Source: Janthinobacterium silvisoli (GTDB lineage: Bacteria > Pseudomonadota > Gammaproteobacteria > Burkholderiales > Burkholderiaceae_D). From it: a stretch of DNA of 64,000 nucleotides. The DNA lies in NCBI RefSeq assembly GCF_014200725.1, contig NZ_JACHCL010000001.1, forward strand, positions 2,187,170 through 2,251,169, in the 5' to 3' direction. Below, piece by piece: positions 18,802-28,275 of this stretch (position 1 is its first letter; each line of letters starts with the position of its first letter). Position numbers and translations under genes: made by a program. The notes beneath the pieces are model-generated. The model saw nothing but the letters and a program-made list of their open reading frames with translations, ran no database searches and had not been told where the DNA came from.

Positions 18802-19472
18802 TGAATCTGGCCCTGTTTGACCTCGACCACACCCTGCTGCCCATCGACTCCGACAATGAGTGGGGCAATTTCCTGGTACGCACCGGCCTGATCGACGGCG
18901 CGCAATATGCCAGCCGCAACGCTGCCTTTTATGAACAATACAAGGCTGGCACGCTCGATGCGGTGGAATACCTGGAATTCGCACTGGGCACGCTGTCGAA
19001 ATTTCCCCGCTCCCAGCTCGACCAGTTGCATCTGCAATTCATGGAAGAAGTGATCAAGCCGGCGATCTTGCCATCGGTGCTGACGCTGCTGCAACAGCAC
19101 CGTGACGCCGGTGACCTGGTGGCCATCGTCACCGCCACCAATTACTTTATCGCCAAGCCGATCGCCGATGCGCTGGGGGTGGAACACCTGATCGCCGCCA
19201 TGCCGGAGCTGGACGCCGAAGGCAACGTCACGGGCAAGCTGGACGGCACGCCGACCCTGGGCGCCGGCAAGCTGACCCACACTCACGCCTGGCTGGAAAA
19301 GCTGGGCAAGCAGCTGGGCCAGTTCGAGCGCAGTTATTTTTACAGCGATTCGCATAATGACATTCCGCTGATGTCGGTTGTTACCCACCCCGTCGCAACC
19401 AATCCCAACGCCGCTTTGAGCGCACATGCATCGATCCACGGCTGGCCATCACTCCACTTATTCAATGATTAA
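18798..19472 (+). CDS. HAD-IB family phosphatase
   Basis: A 224-residue haloacid dehalogenase-type phosphatase of subfamily IB (SerB-like). Motif I is FDLDHTLLPIDSD (nucleophile Asp near residue 9), motif II is the Thr in IVTATN, and motif IV is YFYSDSHNDIPL. The cap is the helical region between motifs I and II. Two adjacent ATGs (18798 and 18801) are possible; the first overlaps the hda stop as ATGA. It overlaps pcnB by 8 bp. Members in this genomic position are sometimes annotated as histidinol-phosphatase or phosphoserine phosphatase-like. The substrate is not decided by the sequence. Confidence 0.88.
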   Translation: MMNLALFDLDHTLLPIDSDNEWGNFLVRTGLIDGAQYASRNAAFYEQYKAGTLDAVEYLEFALGTLSKFPRSQLDQLHLQFMEEVIKPAILPSVLTLLQQHRDAGDLVAIVTATNYFIAKPIADALGVEHLIAAMPELDAEGNVTGKLDGTPTLGAGKLTHTHAWLEKLGKQLGQFERSYFYSDSHNDIPLMSVVTHPVATNPNAALSAHASIHGWPSLHLFND

Positions 19473-20838
19473 AAAATTCATCCGCAAGATCCTCGGCGTT
19501 AAAAAAGAGGCAGCGCGCGACACCACGGTAGCCACCGTACTCGGTCCCGCGCAACACGGAATCGATCCGAAACTGGTGACCTCGAACGCCATCCGCGTGA
19601 CCAGCAGCCTGCAAGAAGCTGGCTACGAAGCGTTCGTGGTCGGCGGCGCCGTGCGCGATTTGCTGCTGGGCGTGAAGCCGAAAGACTTCGACATCGCCAC
19701 CAACGCCACGCCGGAACAGGTGAAAAAGCTGTTCCGCCGCGCATTCATCATCGGCAAGCGTTTCCAGATCGTCCACGTGATGTTTGGCCAGGACTTGCTG
19801 GAAGTGACCACCTTCCGCGGCGCCGGTTCCGATTCCGCGCCCAAGGATGAGCATGGCCGCGTATTGCGCGACAATACCTTCGGCTTGCAGCATGAAGATG
19901 CGCTGCGCCGCGATTTCACCATCAACGCCATGTACTACAACCCGGCCACGCAGGAAGTGCTGGACTACCATGGCGGCGTGGAAGATATCCGCGCCCAGAC
20001 CTTGCGCATGATAGGCAAGCCGGAAGAGCGCTACCGCGAAGACCCGGTGCGCATGCTGCGCGTGGTGCGTTTCGCCGCCAAGCTGAAATTCACGATTGAA
20101 CCGGCCACCGCCGCGCCGATCCCCGTGATGGCTACCCTGATCAATAATGTGCCGGCGCCGCGCGTCTTCGATGAAATGCTCAAGCTCCTCATGAGCGGCC
20201 ATGCGCTGGCCTGTTTGCAGCAGCTGCGCAAGGAAGGCTTGCATCACGGCCTGCTGCCATTGCTCGACGTGGTGCTGGAACAGCCGCTGGGCGCGAAATT
20301 CGTCACCCTGGCGCTGGACGCCACCGACGCGCGCATCGCCGCCGGCAAGACCGTGTCGCCGGGCTTCTTGTTTGCCTCGCTGCTGTGGCACCAGGTACTG
20401 GAAAAATGGACGGCCTACCGCGCCGCCGGCGAATCGACGATCCCCGCGCTGCACCTGGCGGCCGACGACGTGCTCGACTCGCAAACGGAAAAGCTGGCCT
20501 TGCAGCGCAAGATCGGTTCCGACATGCGCGATATCTGGTCGATGCAGCCCCGTTTCGAACGCCGGGTTGGCAAGGCGCCGTACAAATTGCTGGAACACTT
20601 GCGCTTCCGCGCCGGCTACGACTTCCTGCTGCTGCGCTGCGCTTCCGGCGAGATCGACATGGAACTGGGCGAATGGTGGACAGCCTTTTACGAAGGCGAT
20701 GAAGAGACGCGCGAAGCGTTGCTGGCCAGCGCCAATGCCGCCCCCGGCGCAGCCAAGAAAAAACGCCCGCCACGCCGCAGCAGCCGTAGTAAAACCAGCA
20801 CCGGTGGCTCCACCACCGGCAGCACCAGCGGCGAATAA
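19465..20838 (+). CDS. pcnB: Polynucleotide adenylyltransferase (poly(A) polymerase I)
   Basis: Adds 3' poly(A) tails that promote RNA decay. It has 457 residues. A class II nucleotidyltransferase head carries AFVVGGAVRDLLLG and PKDFDIATNAT with the catalytic Asp pair, followed by the RNA-binding domain marker RRDFTINAMYYN and the poly(A) polymerase-type EDPVRMLRVVRFAAKL. The C-terminal ~25 residues are basic, then Ser/Thr/Gly-rich (KKKRPPRRSS onward), a common RNA-binding tail. The ATG overlaps the HAD stop by 8 bp; upstream in-frame codons lie inside that gene and are not used. The stop overlaps the folK start by one base (TAATG). Confidence 0.93.
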   Translation: MIKKFIRKILGVKKEAARDTTVATVLGPAQHGIDPKLVTSNAIRVTSSLQEAGYEAFVVGGAVRDLLLGVKPKDFDIATNATPEQVKKLFRRAFIIGKRFQIVHVMFGQDLLEVTTFRGAGSDSAPKDEHGRVLRDNTFGLQHEDALRRDFTINAMYYNPATQEVLDYHGGVEDIRAQTLRMIGKPEERYREDPVRMLRVVRFAAKLKFTIEPATAAPIPVMATLINNVPAPRVFDEMLKLLMSGHALACLQQLRKEGLHHGLLPLLDVVLEQPLGAKFVTLALDATDARIAAGKTVSPGFLFASLLWHQVLEKWTAYRAAGESTIPALHLAADDVLDSQTEKLALQRKIGSDMRDIWSMQPRFERRVGKAPYKLLEHLRFRAGYDFLLLRCASGEIDMELGEWWTAFYEGDEETREALLASANAAPGAAKKKRPPRRSSRSKTSTGGSTTGSTSGE

Positions 20839-21314
20839 TGTTAGTGCAAGCCTACATCGGCATCGGCGCCAACCTGGGCGATGCGCGCGCTAATGTGCAG
20901 GACGCCATCGCGCGCCTGGCGCGCCTGCCTGGCGCCACCTTGCTGGCGGCGTCGAGCAGCTACCGCACGGCGCCGATCGATTCCAGCGGCGACGACTATA
21001 TCAACGCCGTCGCCCATATCACTACCAGCCTGCCGGCAGTAGCCTTGCTGCAGGCGCTGCACGCCATCGAAGCGGCGCACGGGCGCGAGCGGCCCTACCG
21101 CAACGCTCCGCGCACGCTGGACCTGGACTTGCTGCTGTATGGCGATGAACAGATCGGCAGCGCCACCTTGACGGTACCCCATCCGCGATTGACCGAGCGC
21201 GCCTTCGTGCTGGTGCCGCTGCTGGAACTGGCGCCCGCCATCGCCGTGCCTGGCCTCGGCCCCGCACTCGCCTTTTTGCCCAGGGTGGCGGACCAGGCCA
21301 TCAGGAAGCTCTGA
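20838..21314 (+). CDS. folK: 2-amino-4-hydroxy-6-hydroxymethyldihydropteridine diphosphokinase
   Basis: HPPK transfers pyrophosphate from ATP to the pterin in folate synthesis. It has 158 residues, standard length. Hallmarks are IGIGANLGDARANV near the N-terminus, SSSYRTAPI, the catalytic loop with ERPYRNAPRTLDLDLLLYGD (metal-binding Asp pair) and VPHPRLTERAFVLVPL. The start codon shares its A with the pcnB stop TAA. panB, 110 bp downstream, may be co-transcribed. Confidence 0.96.
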   Translation: MLVQAYIGIGANLGDARANVQDAIARLARLPGATLLAASSSYRTAPIDSSGDDYINAVAHITTSLPAVALLQALHAIEAAHGRERPYRNAPRTLDLDLLLYGDEQIGSATLTVPHPRLTERAFVLVPLLELAPAIAVPGLGPALAFLPRVADQAIRKL

Positions 21315-21424
21315 GCATTATCACCATCCATGCAATAAAATGCCGCCGCTGCACGCTGGTGAATAAAGGTCTACACTAGCGGCGTTGCACACGCGTCACC
21401 CCCCTTTTACTCTAGAGAATACCT

Positions 21425-22300
21425 ATGTCCGCTTATTTGCAAGGAACAGATTTGGCCGCGAAAGACAAGACTGCCGCCCCGGCGCCTGCGCCAGCCAAGC
21501 CTGTCGCCAACAAGGCAGTGACCATCCACACGCTGGCCACGCTGCGCGCCGCCGGTGAAAAAATTTCCATGCTGACGTGCTATGACGCCAGCTTCGCTTC
21601 ACTGATGGACCGCTGCGGCGTAGAGATCCTGCTGATCGGCGATTCGCTGGGCATGGTCTGCAACGGCCACAACTCCACGCTGCCCGTCACCGTGGCCGAA
21701 CTGGCTTACCACACGGCGTCGGTAGCGCGTGGCGCAAAATCGGCCATGATCATGGCCGACCTGCCATTCGGCGCGTATGGCACGCCTGAAAAGGCGTACG
21801 CCAATGCCGTCCTGCTGATGCAGGCTGGCGCGCACATGATCAAGATCGAAGGCGGCGCCTGGCTGGCCGACACCGTGAAATTCCTCTCCGAACGCGGCAT
21901 CCCCATCTGTGCCCACATTGGCCTGACACCGCAATCGGTGCATCAACTGGGCGGCTACAAGGTGCAGGGCAAGAGCACGGAAAGCGCCACGCAGCTGAAA
22001 AACGATGCACTGGCCCTGCAAAATGCGGGCGCCGCCATCGTGCTGATGGAAGCGATGCCTAGCCAGCTGGGCAAGGAAGTCACCGAAATGCTGAGCATTC
22101 CCACCATCGGCATCGGCGCCGGTCCCGACTGCTCGGGCCAGGTACTGGTCATGCACGACATGCTGGGCGTGTTCCCAGGCCGCAAGGCGCGCTTCGTGCG
22201 CAACTTCATGGAAGGCGCGGCCAGCATCGACGACGCCGTCACCGGCTATGTCAAAGCCGTCAAGGATGGCAGCTTCCCGGCGCTGGAACACTGCTTCTGA
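21425..22300 (+). CDS. panB: 3-methyl-2-oxobutanoate hydroxymethyltransferase
   Basis: Ketopantoate hydroxymethyltransferase, first step of pantothenate/CoA synthesis. It has 291 residues with the TIM-barrel core starting at [43 protein letters not shown] and the catalytic Glu in the VLMEAMP region are intact. The first ~30 residues are an Ala/Pro/Lys-rich extension ([16 protein letters not shown]) not needed for the fold. If that extension is not translated, a downstream start would be needed, but the next Met codon lies inside the core. panC is not present next to it in this window. Confidence 0.95.
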   Translation: MSAYLQGTDLAAKDKTAAPAPAPAKPVANKAVTIHTLATLRAAGEKISMLTCYDASFASLMDRCGVEILLIGDSLGMVCNGHNSTLPVTVAELAYHTASVARGAKSAMIMADLPFGAYGTPEKAYANAVLLMQAGAHMIKIEGGAWLADTVKFLSERGIPICAHIGLTPQSVHQLGGYKVQGKSTESATQLKNDALALQNAGAAIVLMEAMPSQLGKEVTEMLSIPTIGIGAGPDCSGQVLVMHDMLGVFPGRKARFVRNFMEGAASIDDAVTGYVKAVKDGSFPALEHCF

Positions 22301-22353
22301 TCGTATTGATCGTATTCCAGGTGTGGCCGCCAGGCGGCCACATTTCCAGCAAC

Positions 22354-23922
22354 TCAGTGGCAGCAGGTATTTGACGCCCACACCGGCTGGTTGTTACTGT
22401 AGATCACCAGATTCCCGTCATTTTGCAAAAAGGTCACGGCGCCCGCATGGCTGCTGCTATCGCTTTGCCACAGCACATTGCCTTTCACATCGTATTGAAC
22501 CAGCCGGCCATCGTCTTGCAGCACGACTTCGGCTGCGCTGCTGCCAGCCGTACCGCTGGTCCATAATTGCGTGTCGCCATCGGCGAGTGTCAAGTTGCCA
22601 TCCTGGCCCAGGCTGAACGTGAAACGTCCATCGCATGAAGTCAGCGTTTCGCCGCGCAACAAGCCTTCGCCCGCCTGCAACTGGCCACAAACCAGCGGTT
22701 TCGTCACTGCTGGCAACAAGCGTAGTTTATTCAGCGGTACGGCGTCGGCAATCGCCTGCAAGCCCTCTTCATTCGGATGCAGGCTGTCGCCGGCATTGAA
22801 GGCCGGCAAATAGCGCGTGCGGTCGGCTGGATCGCTGGTCGCCAGTGCCTGGTCGACGATGCCGTCGCAGCCGCTATCCGGACTTTTCATGAATGCTTCG
22901 AGCTGGGCGCGGACGTTTTCGGCGGCCGGCGTCCATTGCGGCGTGCCGTGGAATGGCGTCAGGGTCGAGCACAGGAACTTGACATTGGCCTGGTGTGCCT
23001 GGGCGATCAATTCCTTGTAGACGGCGATAAACTCGGCTGCCGGTGGCGGATTGCCATTGTTCAGGCTATTGACCGCGTCATCCGAGACGATCACCCATTT
23101 CACGCCCGCTTGCTGCAAGGCATCGCGATTGAAGCGGGTGCGGCCAGCCTGGCCCGCGCCATCATAGAAAAAATTATTGCCGCTGATGCCCTGGTTCAGC
23201 ACGCCGACCGTCATATTGGCTTGTTGCAAGCGGCGCGCCAGGTCATTCGGCCAGCGGCGGTTCACATTGCCGCGCGAGGCGATGCCATCGGTGATCGACG
23301 CACCGAACGCCACCACGGCGCCGGTTGCCGCCGGGTTTTGCACGTCCAGGCCAGTCAGGAAGTAATACGCCTGGCCGCTGACCGAATTGGCGCTGCCGCC
23401 CGGCAAATCGACGCTGCCGCCCACGTCACCGGGTGCGATATACACGTCTTGCAGCGAACCGGCGTGGCCGGTTGAATTATTCGCCGTGCGGCCGGGCAGA
23501 TAGATGCTGACCGCCACATTGCCCAGCGCCGGCACATCCAGGGCCACCGCATCGCTGAGCACTTCCGCGCCGCGCGGGATGGTGATCGCCGTCTGGCCGC
23601 CGAAGGTTGCCAAACGGTCGCTGCCGGGGATGATGCGGGCGTCCCTGTCGCGCAGTGCGATATGCACGTTACCGATTTGCAATGGCTCGCTACCGAACAG
23701 GTTAGACAGCCGCACCCTCGCCGCCGAACCGCCGATACTTGTATAGACGATCTGACGGATAGTCTGGTTGTTGAAGCCGGCGTCGCCGGTAGTCCACGGC
23801 GTGACCGCCCACGTACCCGTCCAGGGCACATCCGCAGCGCTGGACTGGGCCAGCGCGGGTATGCTACCCGCCAACAATAACGCCAATGCCATATTTTTTA
23901 GCTGACTCACTCTGACTTTCAT
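22354..23922 (-). CDS. Secreted SGNH/GDSL hydrolase with C-terminal bulb-type lectin domain
   Basis: A 522-residue exported esterase-like protein. The chosen ATG (23922) has a GGAG SD and a signal peptide ending AQSSA. An N-terminal beta-rich domain (about 30-190) precedes the SGNH hydrolase: block I VAFGASITDG (nucleophile Ser), block II GISGNN, and the Asp-His pair in GDSLHPNEEG. The last ~110 residues form a B-lectin (mannose-binding bulb lectin) repeat region with NLTLADG, DGRLVQYD and LQNDGNLVIYSNN, matching the QxDxNxVxY-type motif. This suggests a polysaccharide- or glycoconjugate-directed esterase. It stands alone on the minus strand; the substrate is unknown. Confidence 0.85.
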   Translation of the reverse strand: MKVRVSQLKNMALALLLAGSIPALAQSSAADVPWTGTWAVTPWTTGDAGFNNQTIRQIVYTSIGGSAARVRLSNLFGSEPLQIGNVHIALRDRDARIIPGSDRLATFGGQTAITIPRGAEVLSDAVALDVPALGNVAVSIYLPGRTANNSTGHAGSLQDVYIAPGDVGGSVDLPGGSANSVSGQAYYFLTGLDVQNPAATGAVVAFGASITDGIASRGNVNRRWPNDLARRLQQANMTVGVLNQGISGNNFFYDGAGQAGRTRFNRDALQQAGVKWVIVSDDAVNSLNNGNPPPAAEFIAVYKELIAQAHQANVKFLCSTLTPFHGTPQWTPAAENVRAQLEAFMKSPDSGCDGIVDQALATSDPADRTRYLPAFNAGDSLHPNEEGLQAIADAVPLNKLRLLPAVTKPLVCGQLQAGEGLLRGETLTSCDGRFTFSLGQDGNLTLADGDTQLWTSGTAGSSAAEVVLQDDGRLVQYDVKGNVLWQSDSSSHAGAVTFLQNDGNLVIYSNNQPVWASNTCCH

Positions 23923-24104
23923 GCGATTTCTCCCAATTAAAGATTGCATTAAATAGAATAGTTGCACATGGAAAAGGTATCTGTAAAGCAAAATATTGAA
24001 AATACAAAGAAACTGCGGAACATGCGTGAAGCAGCGCACATCGGGCAAGCCATCAACGGCGTAGCGTGATGCTCCTGGCAATTCATTCAGACAGGGAGCA
24101 CGAC

Positions 24105-24798
24105 ATGAGCACACTGGAACCCGCCACCACGCTGGCAGCAAAGGTCAGTAAACCTTATCCGAACGACAGCGACGAATACCGTAGCGCGCGGGTGGCCTTG
24201 CTGGCGGAAGAGATTGAATTGCGGCGCCATATCGAGCGCGTCGCACAGCAGCGGCGCGCCTTGCCGCTGGGCGGCGAGCCGCCCGACTATGCCTTCAAGG
24301 ATGAAAATGGCAAGACCGTACACCTGGCCGACCTGTTCGGCGCTCATGACACCTTGCTGACTTACTTCTGGATGTATGGCCCGCAGCGGCAGCGGCCGTG
24401 TCCCATGTGCACCGCTTTCCTGGGGGCACTCGATACGCCGGTGGCCGACCTGCGGCAGCGTATCGCCGTGGCCGTCATCGGCCGCTCGCCGGTCGAGCGG
24501 CAACTGGCCTTCGCCCGCGAGCGCGGGTGGAAAAACCTGCCGTTTTATGCGACGGCCGATGACAGCTATGCGCGCGATTACCGGGGGCTGGCGCCGGACG
24601 GCAGCGAATGGCCGGCGCTCGATATCTGGGTCAAGCGCAAGGGCAAGGTCTACCACTTCTGGGGCGCGGAACTGGGTGGCACCCAAGGATCCGGGCCAAG
24701 ATCCGCGCGGCGCCCCCGATCCGACGCCCTTGTGGAATTTGCTGGACTTGACGCCGGCAGGCCGTGGAAAAGACTGGTATCCGCAGCTGGCCTATTAG
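24105..24798 (+). pseudogene. DUF899 thioredoxin-like protein, frameshifted near the C-terminus
   Basis: The start ATG (24105, SD AGGGAG) opens a typical DUF899 protein: PPDYAFKDENGKTV, then LLTYFWMYGP, a Cys pair in CPMCTAFL, and YHFWGAEL around residue 190. After about position 24685 the frame loses similarity, while the +1-related frame continues perfectly with DPGQDPRGAPDPTPLWNL and GRGKDWYPQLAY, the expected family C-terminus, stopping at 24798. A single-base indel in the GGTGGCACCCAAGGATCC area explains this. It may be a true pseudogene, a sequencing error or a recoding site. In the first frame the protein would instead run to about 25007, across the 3' part of the convergent araC-type gene. 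Confidence 0.75.
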
Positions 24799-25730
24799 CC
24801 TGCCAGCACACGGCAGTATTGACGGGGAGAACAGCCCATCTCCCGCTTGAAGGCGAAGCTGAATGCACTTTCGGAGCGGTAGCCCAGCTCCAGTGCGATG
24901 GTGGAGACCGCATCTTGCGACTGCAACAACCGGTCGCTTGCCAGCAGCATCCGCCATTGCACCAGGTAAGCCATGGCGGGCATGCCCACCTTTTTCTTGA
25001 AGTGTAGCGAGAAAGCCGAGCGCGACATGCAAGCAAGTTGGGCAAGTTCCTGCACCGTCCAGCCGTGGCCGGGGCGCTCATGCATGGCCGTGATGACTGC
25101 CCTCAACTGCCGATCGGACAGAGCAAACAGCCAGCCGACTCTTTCCGTGTCTTGCTGCGCCACATGCAGGCGCAGCATTTCGATCAGCATCATTTGCGCA
25201 AGGTGCTCACCAAGCAGCGTATCGCCTGGTTGCGGGTCTTGCAATACGGCCATCATGCGTTCCAAATACCATTGCATGACAGCACGATCCGCAGGGCTGC
25301 GCAGATGCACAAGCGCGGGCAGCAATCCCAGCAGTATGTTCGCGTGCTCCGCAGCAAAGGTGAAGAAGGCTGTCAGCCCCAGACATGCCCCGCCGCCTTG
25401 CCAGGAAATAATGTCCCCATGCATGGGCCCGGTAACGACCGAGCGCACGTCCACCGGGGGCAGCGCCAAGTCGCTGGCAAGACGGAACGCCGGTCCGTGG
25501 GGCAGGGCCACAAAATCGCCCGCTTGCAGCCGTACCGCTTCATCTTCCCCATCGATAGCAAGCCAGCACTGGCCGGTGACGAGCGCAAAACACAGGAAGC
25601 AGTTGCTGGGGGCGAACTGGAACGACCACGCGCCGCCCGCGTCGATGCCGCCGGACATATAGCTGCGCGGCTTGAGCAGGGAAAGCACTTCCGAGAGCGG
25701 ATCGGCTTCATTTCTGGACGATCTCGACAT
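24795..25730 (-). CDS. AraC-family transcriptional regulator with cupin sensor domain
   Basis: A 311-residue regulator from the ATG at 25730; two other in-frame ATGs (25745, 25778) exist, and a TATAAT hexamer at 25758..25753 argues for the shorter form. The N-terminal AraC-binding/cupin_6 domain (FQFAPSNCFLCFALVTG to LQAGDFVALPHG) is followed by two C-terminal helix-turn-helix motifs: VQELAQLACMSRSAFSLHFKK, and VSTIALELGYRSESAFSFAFKR with the GCSPRQYCR ending. It is divergent from the NmrA-type oxidoreductase gene (80 bp gap), which it probably controls. Its stop overlaps that of the DUF899 gene. Confidence 0.88.
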   Translation of the reverse strand: MSRSSRNEADPLSEVLSLLKPRSYMSGGIDAGGAWSFQFAPSNCFLCFALVTGQCWLAIDGEDEAVRLQAGDFVALPHGPAFRLASDLALPPVDVRSVVTGPMHGDIISWQGGGACLGLTAFFTFAAEHANILLGLLPALVHLRSPADRAVMQWYLERMMAVLQDPQPGDTLLGEHLAQMMLIEMLRLHVAQQDTERVGWLFALSDRQLRAVITAMHERPGHGWTVQELAQLACMSRSAFSLHFKKKVGMPAMAYLVQWRMLLASDRLLQSQDAVSTIALELGYRSESAFSFAFKREMGCSPRQYCRVLAG

Positions 25731-25810
25731 AATTGAATACTTCATCGCATAGATTATATCTGACGGCCCTTTTATCATGCTGCAATGACAGGCTATCTCA
25801 AGGAAAATGC

Positions 25811-26740
25811 ATGAACACCAGAACAGTCACCGTGGTGGGCGCTTCAGGAACGCTGGGCTCGGAAATCGTGCGTGCCCTGCTCAAAAAAGGCGCCCATGTC
25901 AGGGCCATGGTGAGGGCCACCAGCGACCGCAGCAAACTCATCGCGCTGGGCGTGACGGACTTTGTAGTGGCCGACCTGATGGACCCCGCCGCGCTGCAAA
26001 GGGCGCTGGCAAGCGAACCCAGGGCTGCGGCGGTGATTGCCAGCGCGGCAGGCTTCAGCGCCCACTCGGCCCGCACGCAAGGCGATAACTCGCGTACGGA
26101 TACCGAGGGATACCGCCATCTGGTGGACGCGGCCAAACAGGCTGGCATTCCCCGCTTCGTGCTGGTTTCTATCCTGGCATGCGACCAGGCGCCCGATGTG
26201 CCCCACTTTGCACAAAAGTTGCTAGCTGAGAAATACCTGGCCGAGAAACACCAGCCCTATATTGCCCTGCGCGCCGGCGCGTTCCTCGACCGGGCCCAGG
26301 ACGTGGTCGCCGGCAAGGTACGGAAAGGTATCTTTCCAGACATCGTACCTGGCGTGCCCATGAGCATGATCTACTCCCCGGACCTGGCCCGCTATGCGGC
26401 CCATGCCGCCCTCGACTTGCCAGCCTCGGAGCTGAACCAGAGCGTGGATATCTGCTGCGATGTGCCTGCCACGGGCACCCTCGTGGCGGCGGCATTCACG
26501 CGGGTGCTGGGCCGGCCGGTCGTTGCCAGGCCCGTTTTCCCCTCCTTCGTTGTCGCGCTCTTGCCGCTGGTGGCCAGGTTTTTCTCGCCGCGCCTGCGGG
26601 ACCAGGCCAGGGTACTGGCGTGGATACGCAAGGGAGGCTATGTCAGCCACGACAGTCAACGGCAAAAAGATCTGTTCGGCACACTGCCGACCATAGCAGA
26701 CTCGGTACGCCGTTACTGCCGCGACAAAGGGCTGTGTTAG
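25811..26740 (+). CDS. NmrA-like NAD(P)-binding oxidoreductase
   Basis: A 309-residue atypical short-chain dehydrogenase. The dinucleotide-binding loop is VVGASGTLGSEIV (residues 7-19), then VRAMVRATSD, and DLMDPAAL, which binds the cofactor's adenine side. The catalytic Tyr-x-x-x-Lys is not obvious, so it may be an NmrA/HSCARG-type redox sensor or a quinone/ketone reductase. SD AGGAAAA precedes the ATG. It is divergent from the AraC regulator, a common pairing for inducible stress or xenobiotic genes. The stop overlaps the convergent aldehyde dehydrogenase stop. Confidence 0.82.
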   Translation: MNTRTVTVVGASGTLGSEIVRALLKKGAHVRAMVRATSDRSKLIALGVTDFVVADLMDPAALQRALASEPRAAAVIASAAGFSAHSARTQGDNSRTDTEGYRHLVDAAKQAGIPRFVLVSILACDQAPDVPHFAQKLLAEKYLAEKHQPYIALRAGAFLDRAQDVVAGKVRKGIFPDIVPGVPMSMIYSPDLARYAAHAALDLPASELNQSVDICCDVPATGTLVAAAFTRVLGRPVVARPVFPSFVVALLPLVARFFSPRLRDQARVLAWIRKGGYVSHDSQRQKDLFGTLPTIADSVRRYCRDKGLC

Positions 26741-28233
26741 CCAACCTGTATCCAGGTCGTCTTCAGCTCCGTGTATTTGTCCAGCGCATGCAGGGATTTA
26801 TCGCGGCCGTTGCCTGACTGTTTATAGCCGCCGAACGGCACCGTGATATCGTCGCCGTCATACTGGTTGACGTGGACAGTGCCGGCGCGCAGGGCGCGGG
26901 CCGTCTGGATGGCCTTGCTGATATCGGAAGTCCACACGGCTGCCTGCAAGCCATAGGGCGTGGCGTTGGCCTGTTTCACCGCGTCGGCGATATCGGTAAA
27001 ACCCAGCACCGACAGGACGGGGCCGAAGATCTCTTCGCGCGCAATCGTCATCGTGCCATCGACGCCATCGAAGATGGTCGGCTGCACGTAGTGGCCGCCG
27101 GTTTCCGTGCGCGCCTGTGCGCCGCCGCCCAGCAGTTGCGCGCCTTCGCGCTGGCCGGCCGCGATATAGCCCATCACGGTGCTCATTTGCGTAGCGTCGA
27201 CAATCGCGCCCATCACGGTGGACTCGTCCAGCGGATCACCGGGCTGGAAACGGGGCAGCATGGCCACGGCTTTTTGCAAAAACTCTGCCTTGATCGACTC
27301 TTCCACGAACAGGCGCGACGGCGCGTTGCAGCTTTCACCCTGGTTGAAAAAGATGGAACCGACGGCGGCCGCCACGGCTTGATCGAGGTCAGGGCAATCG
27401 GCGCAGACGATATTGGCCGACTTGCCGCCCAGTTCAGTCCAGGCCCGTTTCAGATTCGACTGGCCCGCCATTTGCACGATCAATTTGCCCGTGCGCGTGG
27501 AACCCGTAAAGGCGATGCAGTCGATATCCATATGCAGGGCCAGCGCGGCGCCCGCCTCGTGGCCGTAACCGGGCAGCACGTTGAAGACGCCGGCTGGCAA
27601 GCCTGCTTCCAGGCCCAATTCGGCCAGGCGCAAGGCCGTCAATGGCGATTTTTCAGACGGTTTCAGGATTACGCTATTACCGGCCGCCAGCGCCGGGGCG
27701 ATCTTCCAGGCGGCCATGATCATCGGATAATTCCATGGCACGATGGCGGCGACCACGCCGACCGCTTCGCGCGTGATCAGAGCCAGGCTGTTGGTGGGTG
27801 TGGGGGCGATTTCATCGTAGATTTTGTCGATCGCTTCGCCATACCAGCGCAGGCAGTTGGCCGTGGCGCCCACGTCCACGCTCTGGCTGTATTTGATCGG
27901 CTTGCCCATGTCCAGCGTTTCAAGCAGCGCCAGCTCGGGGCCGTGCTTTTGCACCAGGTCGGAAAACTTGAGCAGCACCCGCTTGCGCTGCGCGGGCGAC
28001 TTGCCGGCCCAGCGCCGGTCGTCAAACGCGGCACGCGCCGCCAGCACGGCAGCATCCACGTCAAGGCTATCGCAGCGCGCCACCTGCCCCAGCAAGCGGC
28101 CATCGATGGGCGACAGATTGTCGAATACCTGCCCCGACAAGGCCGCCACGCGCTGGCCGTTGATGAAGGCACGGCCATCGATTTTCAGTTCGTTTGCCCG
28201 TGCGTGCCAATCTGTTGCTGCTGTCTCTGCCAT
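26737..28233 (-). CDS. Aldehyde dehydrogenase, PuuC/KauB-like (polyamine catabolism)
   Basis: NAD(P)-dependent aldehyde dehydrogenase, 498 residues. The cofactor domain includes PWNYPMIMAAWKIAPALAAGN and FTGSTRTGKLI; the catalytic Glu is in ELGGKSANIV and the catalytic Cys in NQGESCNAPSRLFV. The C-terminus has PFGGYKQSGNGRDKSLHALDKYTELKTTW-type ending, characteristic of the gamma-glutamyl-gamma-aminobutyraldehyde / 4-aminobutyraldehyde dehydrogenase group. It is last in a minus-strand run with potI-, potH- and potG-like genes (42 bp after potI), so it likely oxidises the aminoaldehyde produced from putrescine. The exact substrate is inferred from context. Confidence 0.87.
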   Translation of the reverse strand: MAETAATDWHARANELKIDGRAFINGQRVAALSGQVFDNLSPIDGRLLGQVARCDSLDVDAAVLAARAAFDDRRWAGKSPAQRKRVLLKFSDLVQKHGPELALLETLDMGKPIKYSQSVDVGATANCLRWYGEAIDKIYDEIAPTPTNSLALITREAVGVVAAIVPWNYPMIMAAWKIAPALAAGNSVILKPSEKSPLTALRLAELGLEAGLPAGVFNVLPGYGHEAGAALALHMDIDCIAFTGSTRTGKLIVQMAGQSNLKRAWTELGGKSANIVCADCPDLDQAVAAAVGSIFFNQGESCNAPSRLFVEESIKAEFLQKAVAMLPRFQPGDPLDESTVMGAIVDATQMSTVMGYIAAGQREGAQLLGGGAQARTETGGHYVQPTIFDGVDGTMTIAREEIFGPVLSVLGFTDIADAVKQANATPYGLQAAVWTSDISKAIQTARALRAGTVHVNQYDGDDITVPFGGYKQSGNGRDKSLHALDKYTELKTTWIQVG

Positions 28234-28275
28234 GGCTGTCTCCTGTATGGTGGAGACAACAGTCTACTCTTCCTG

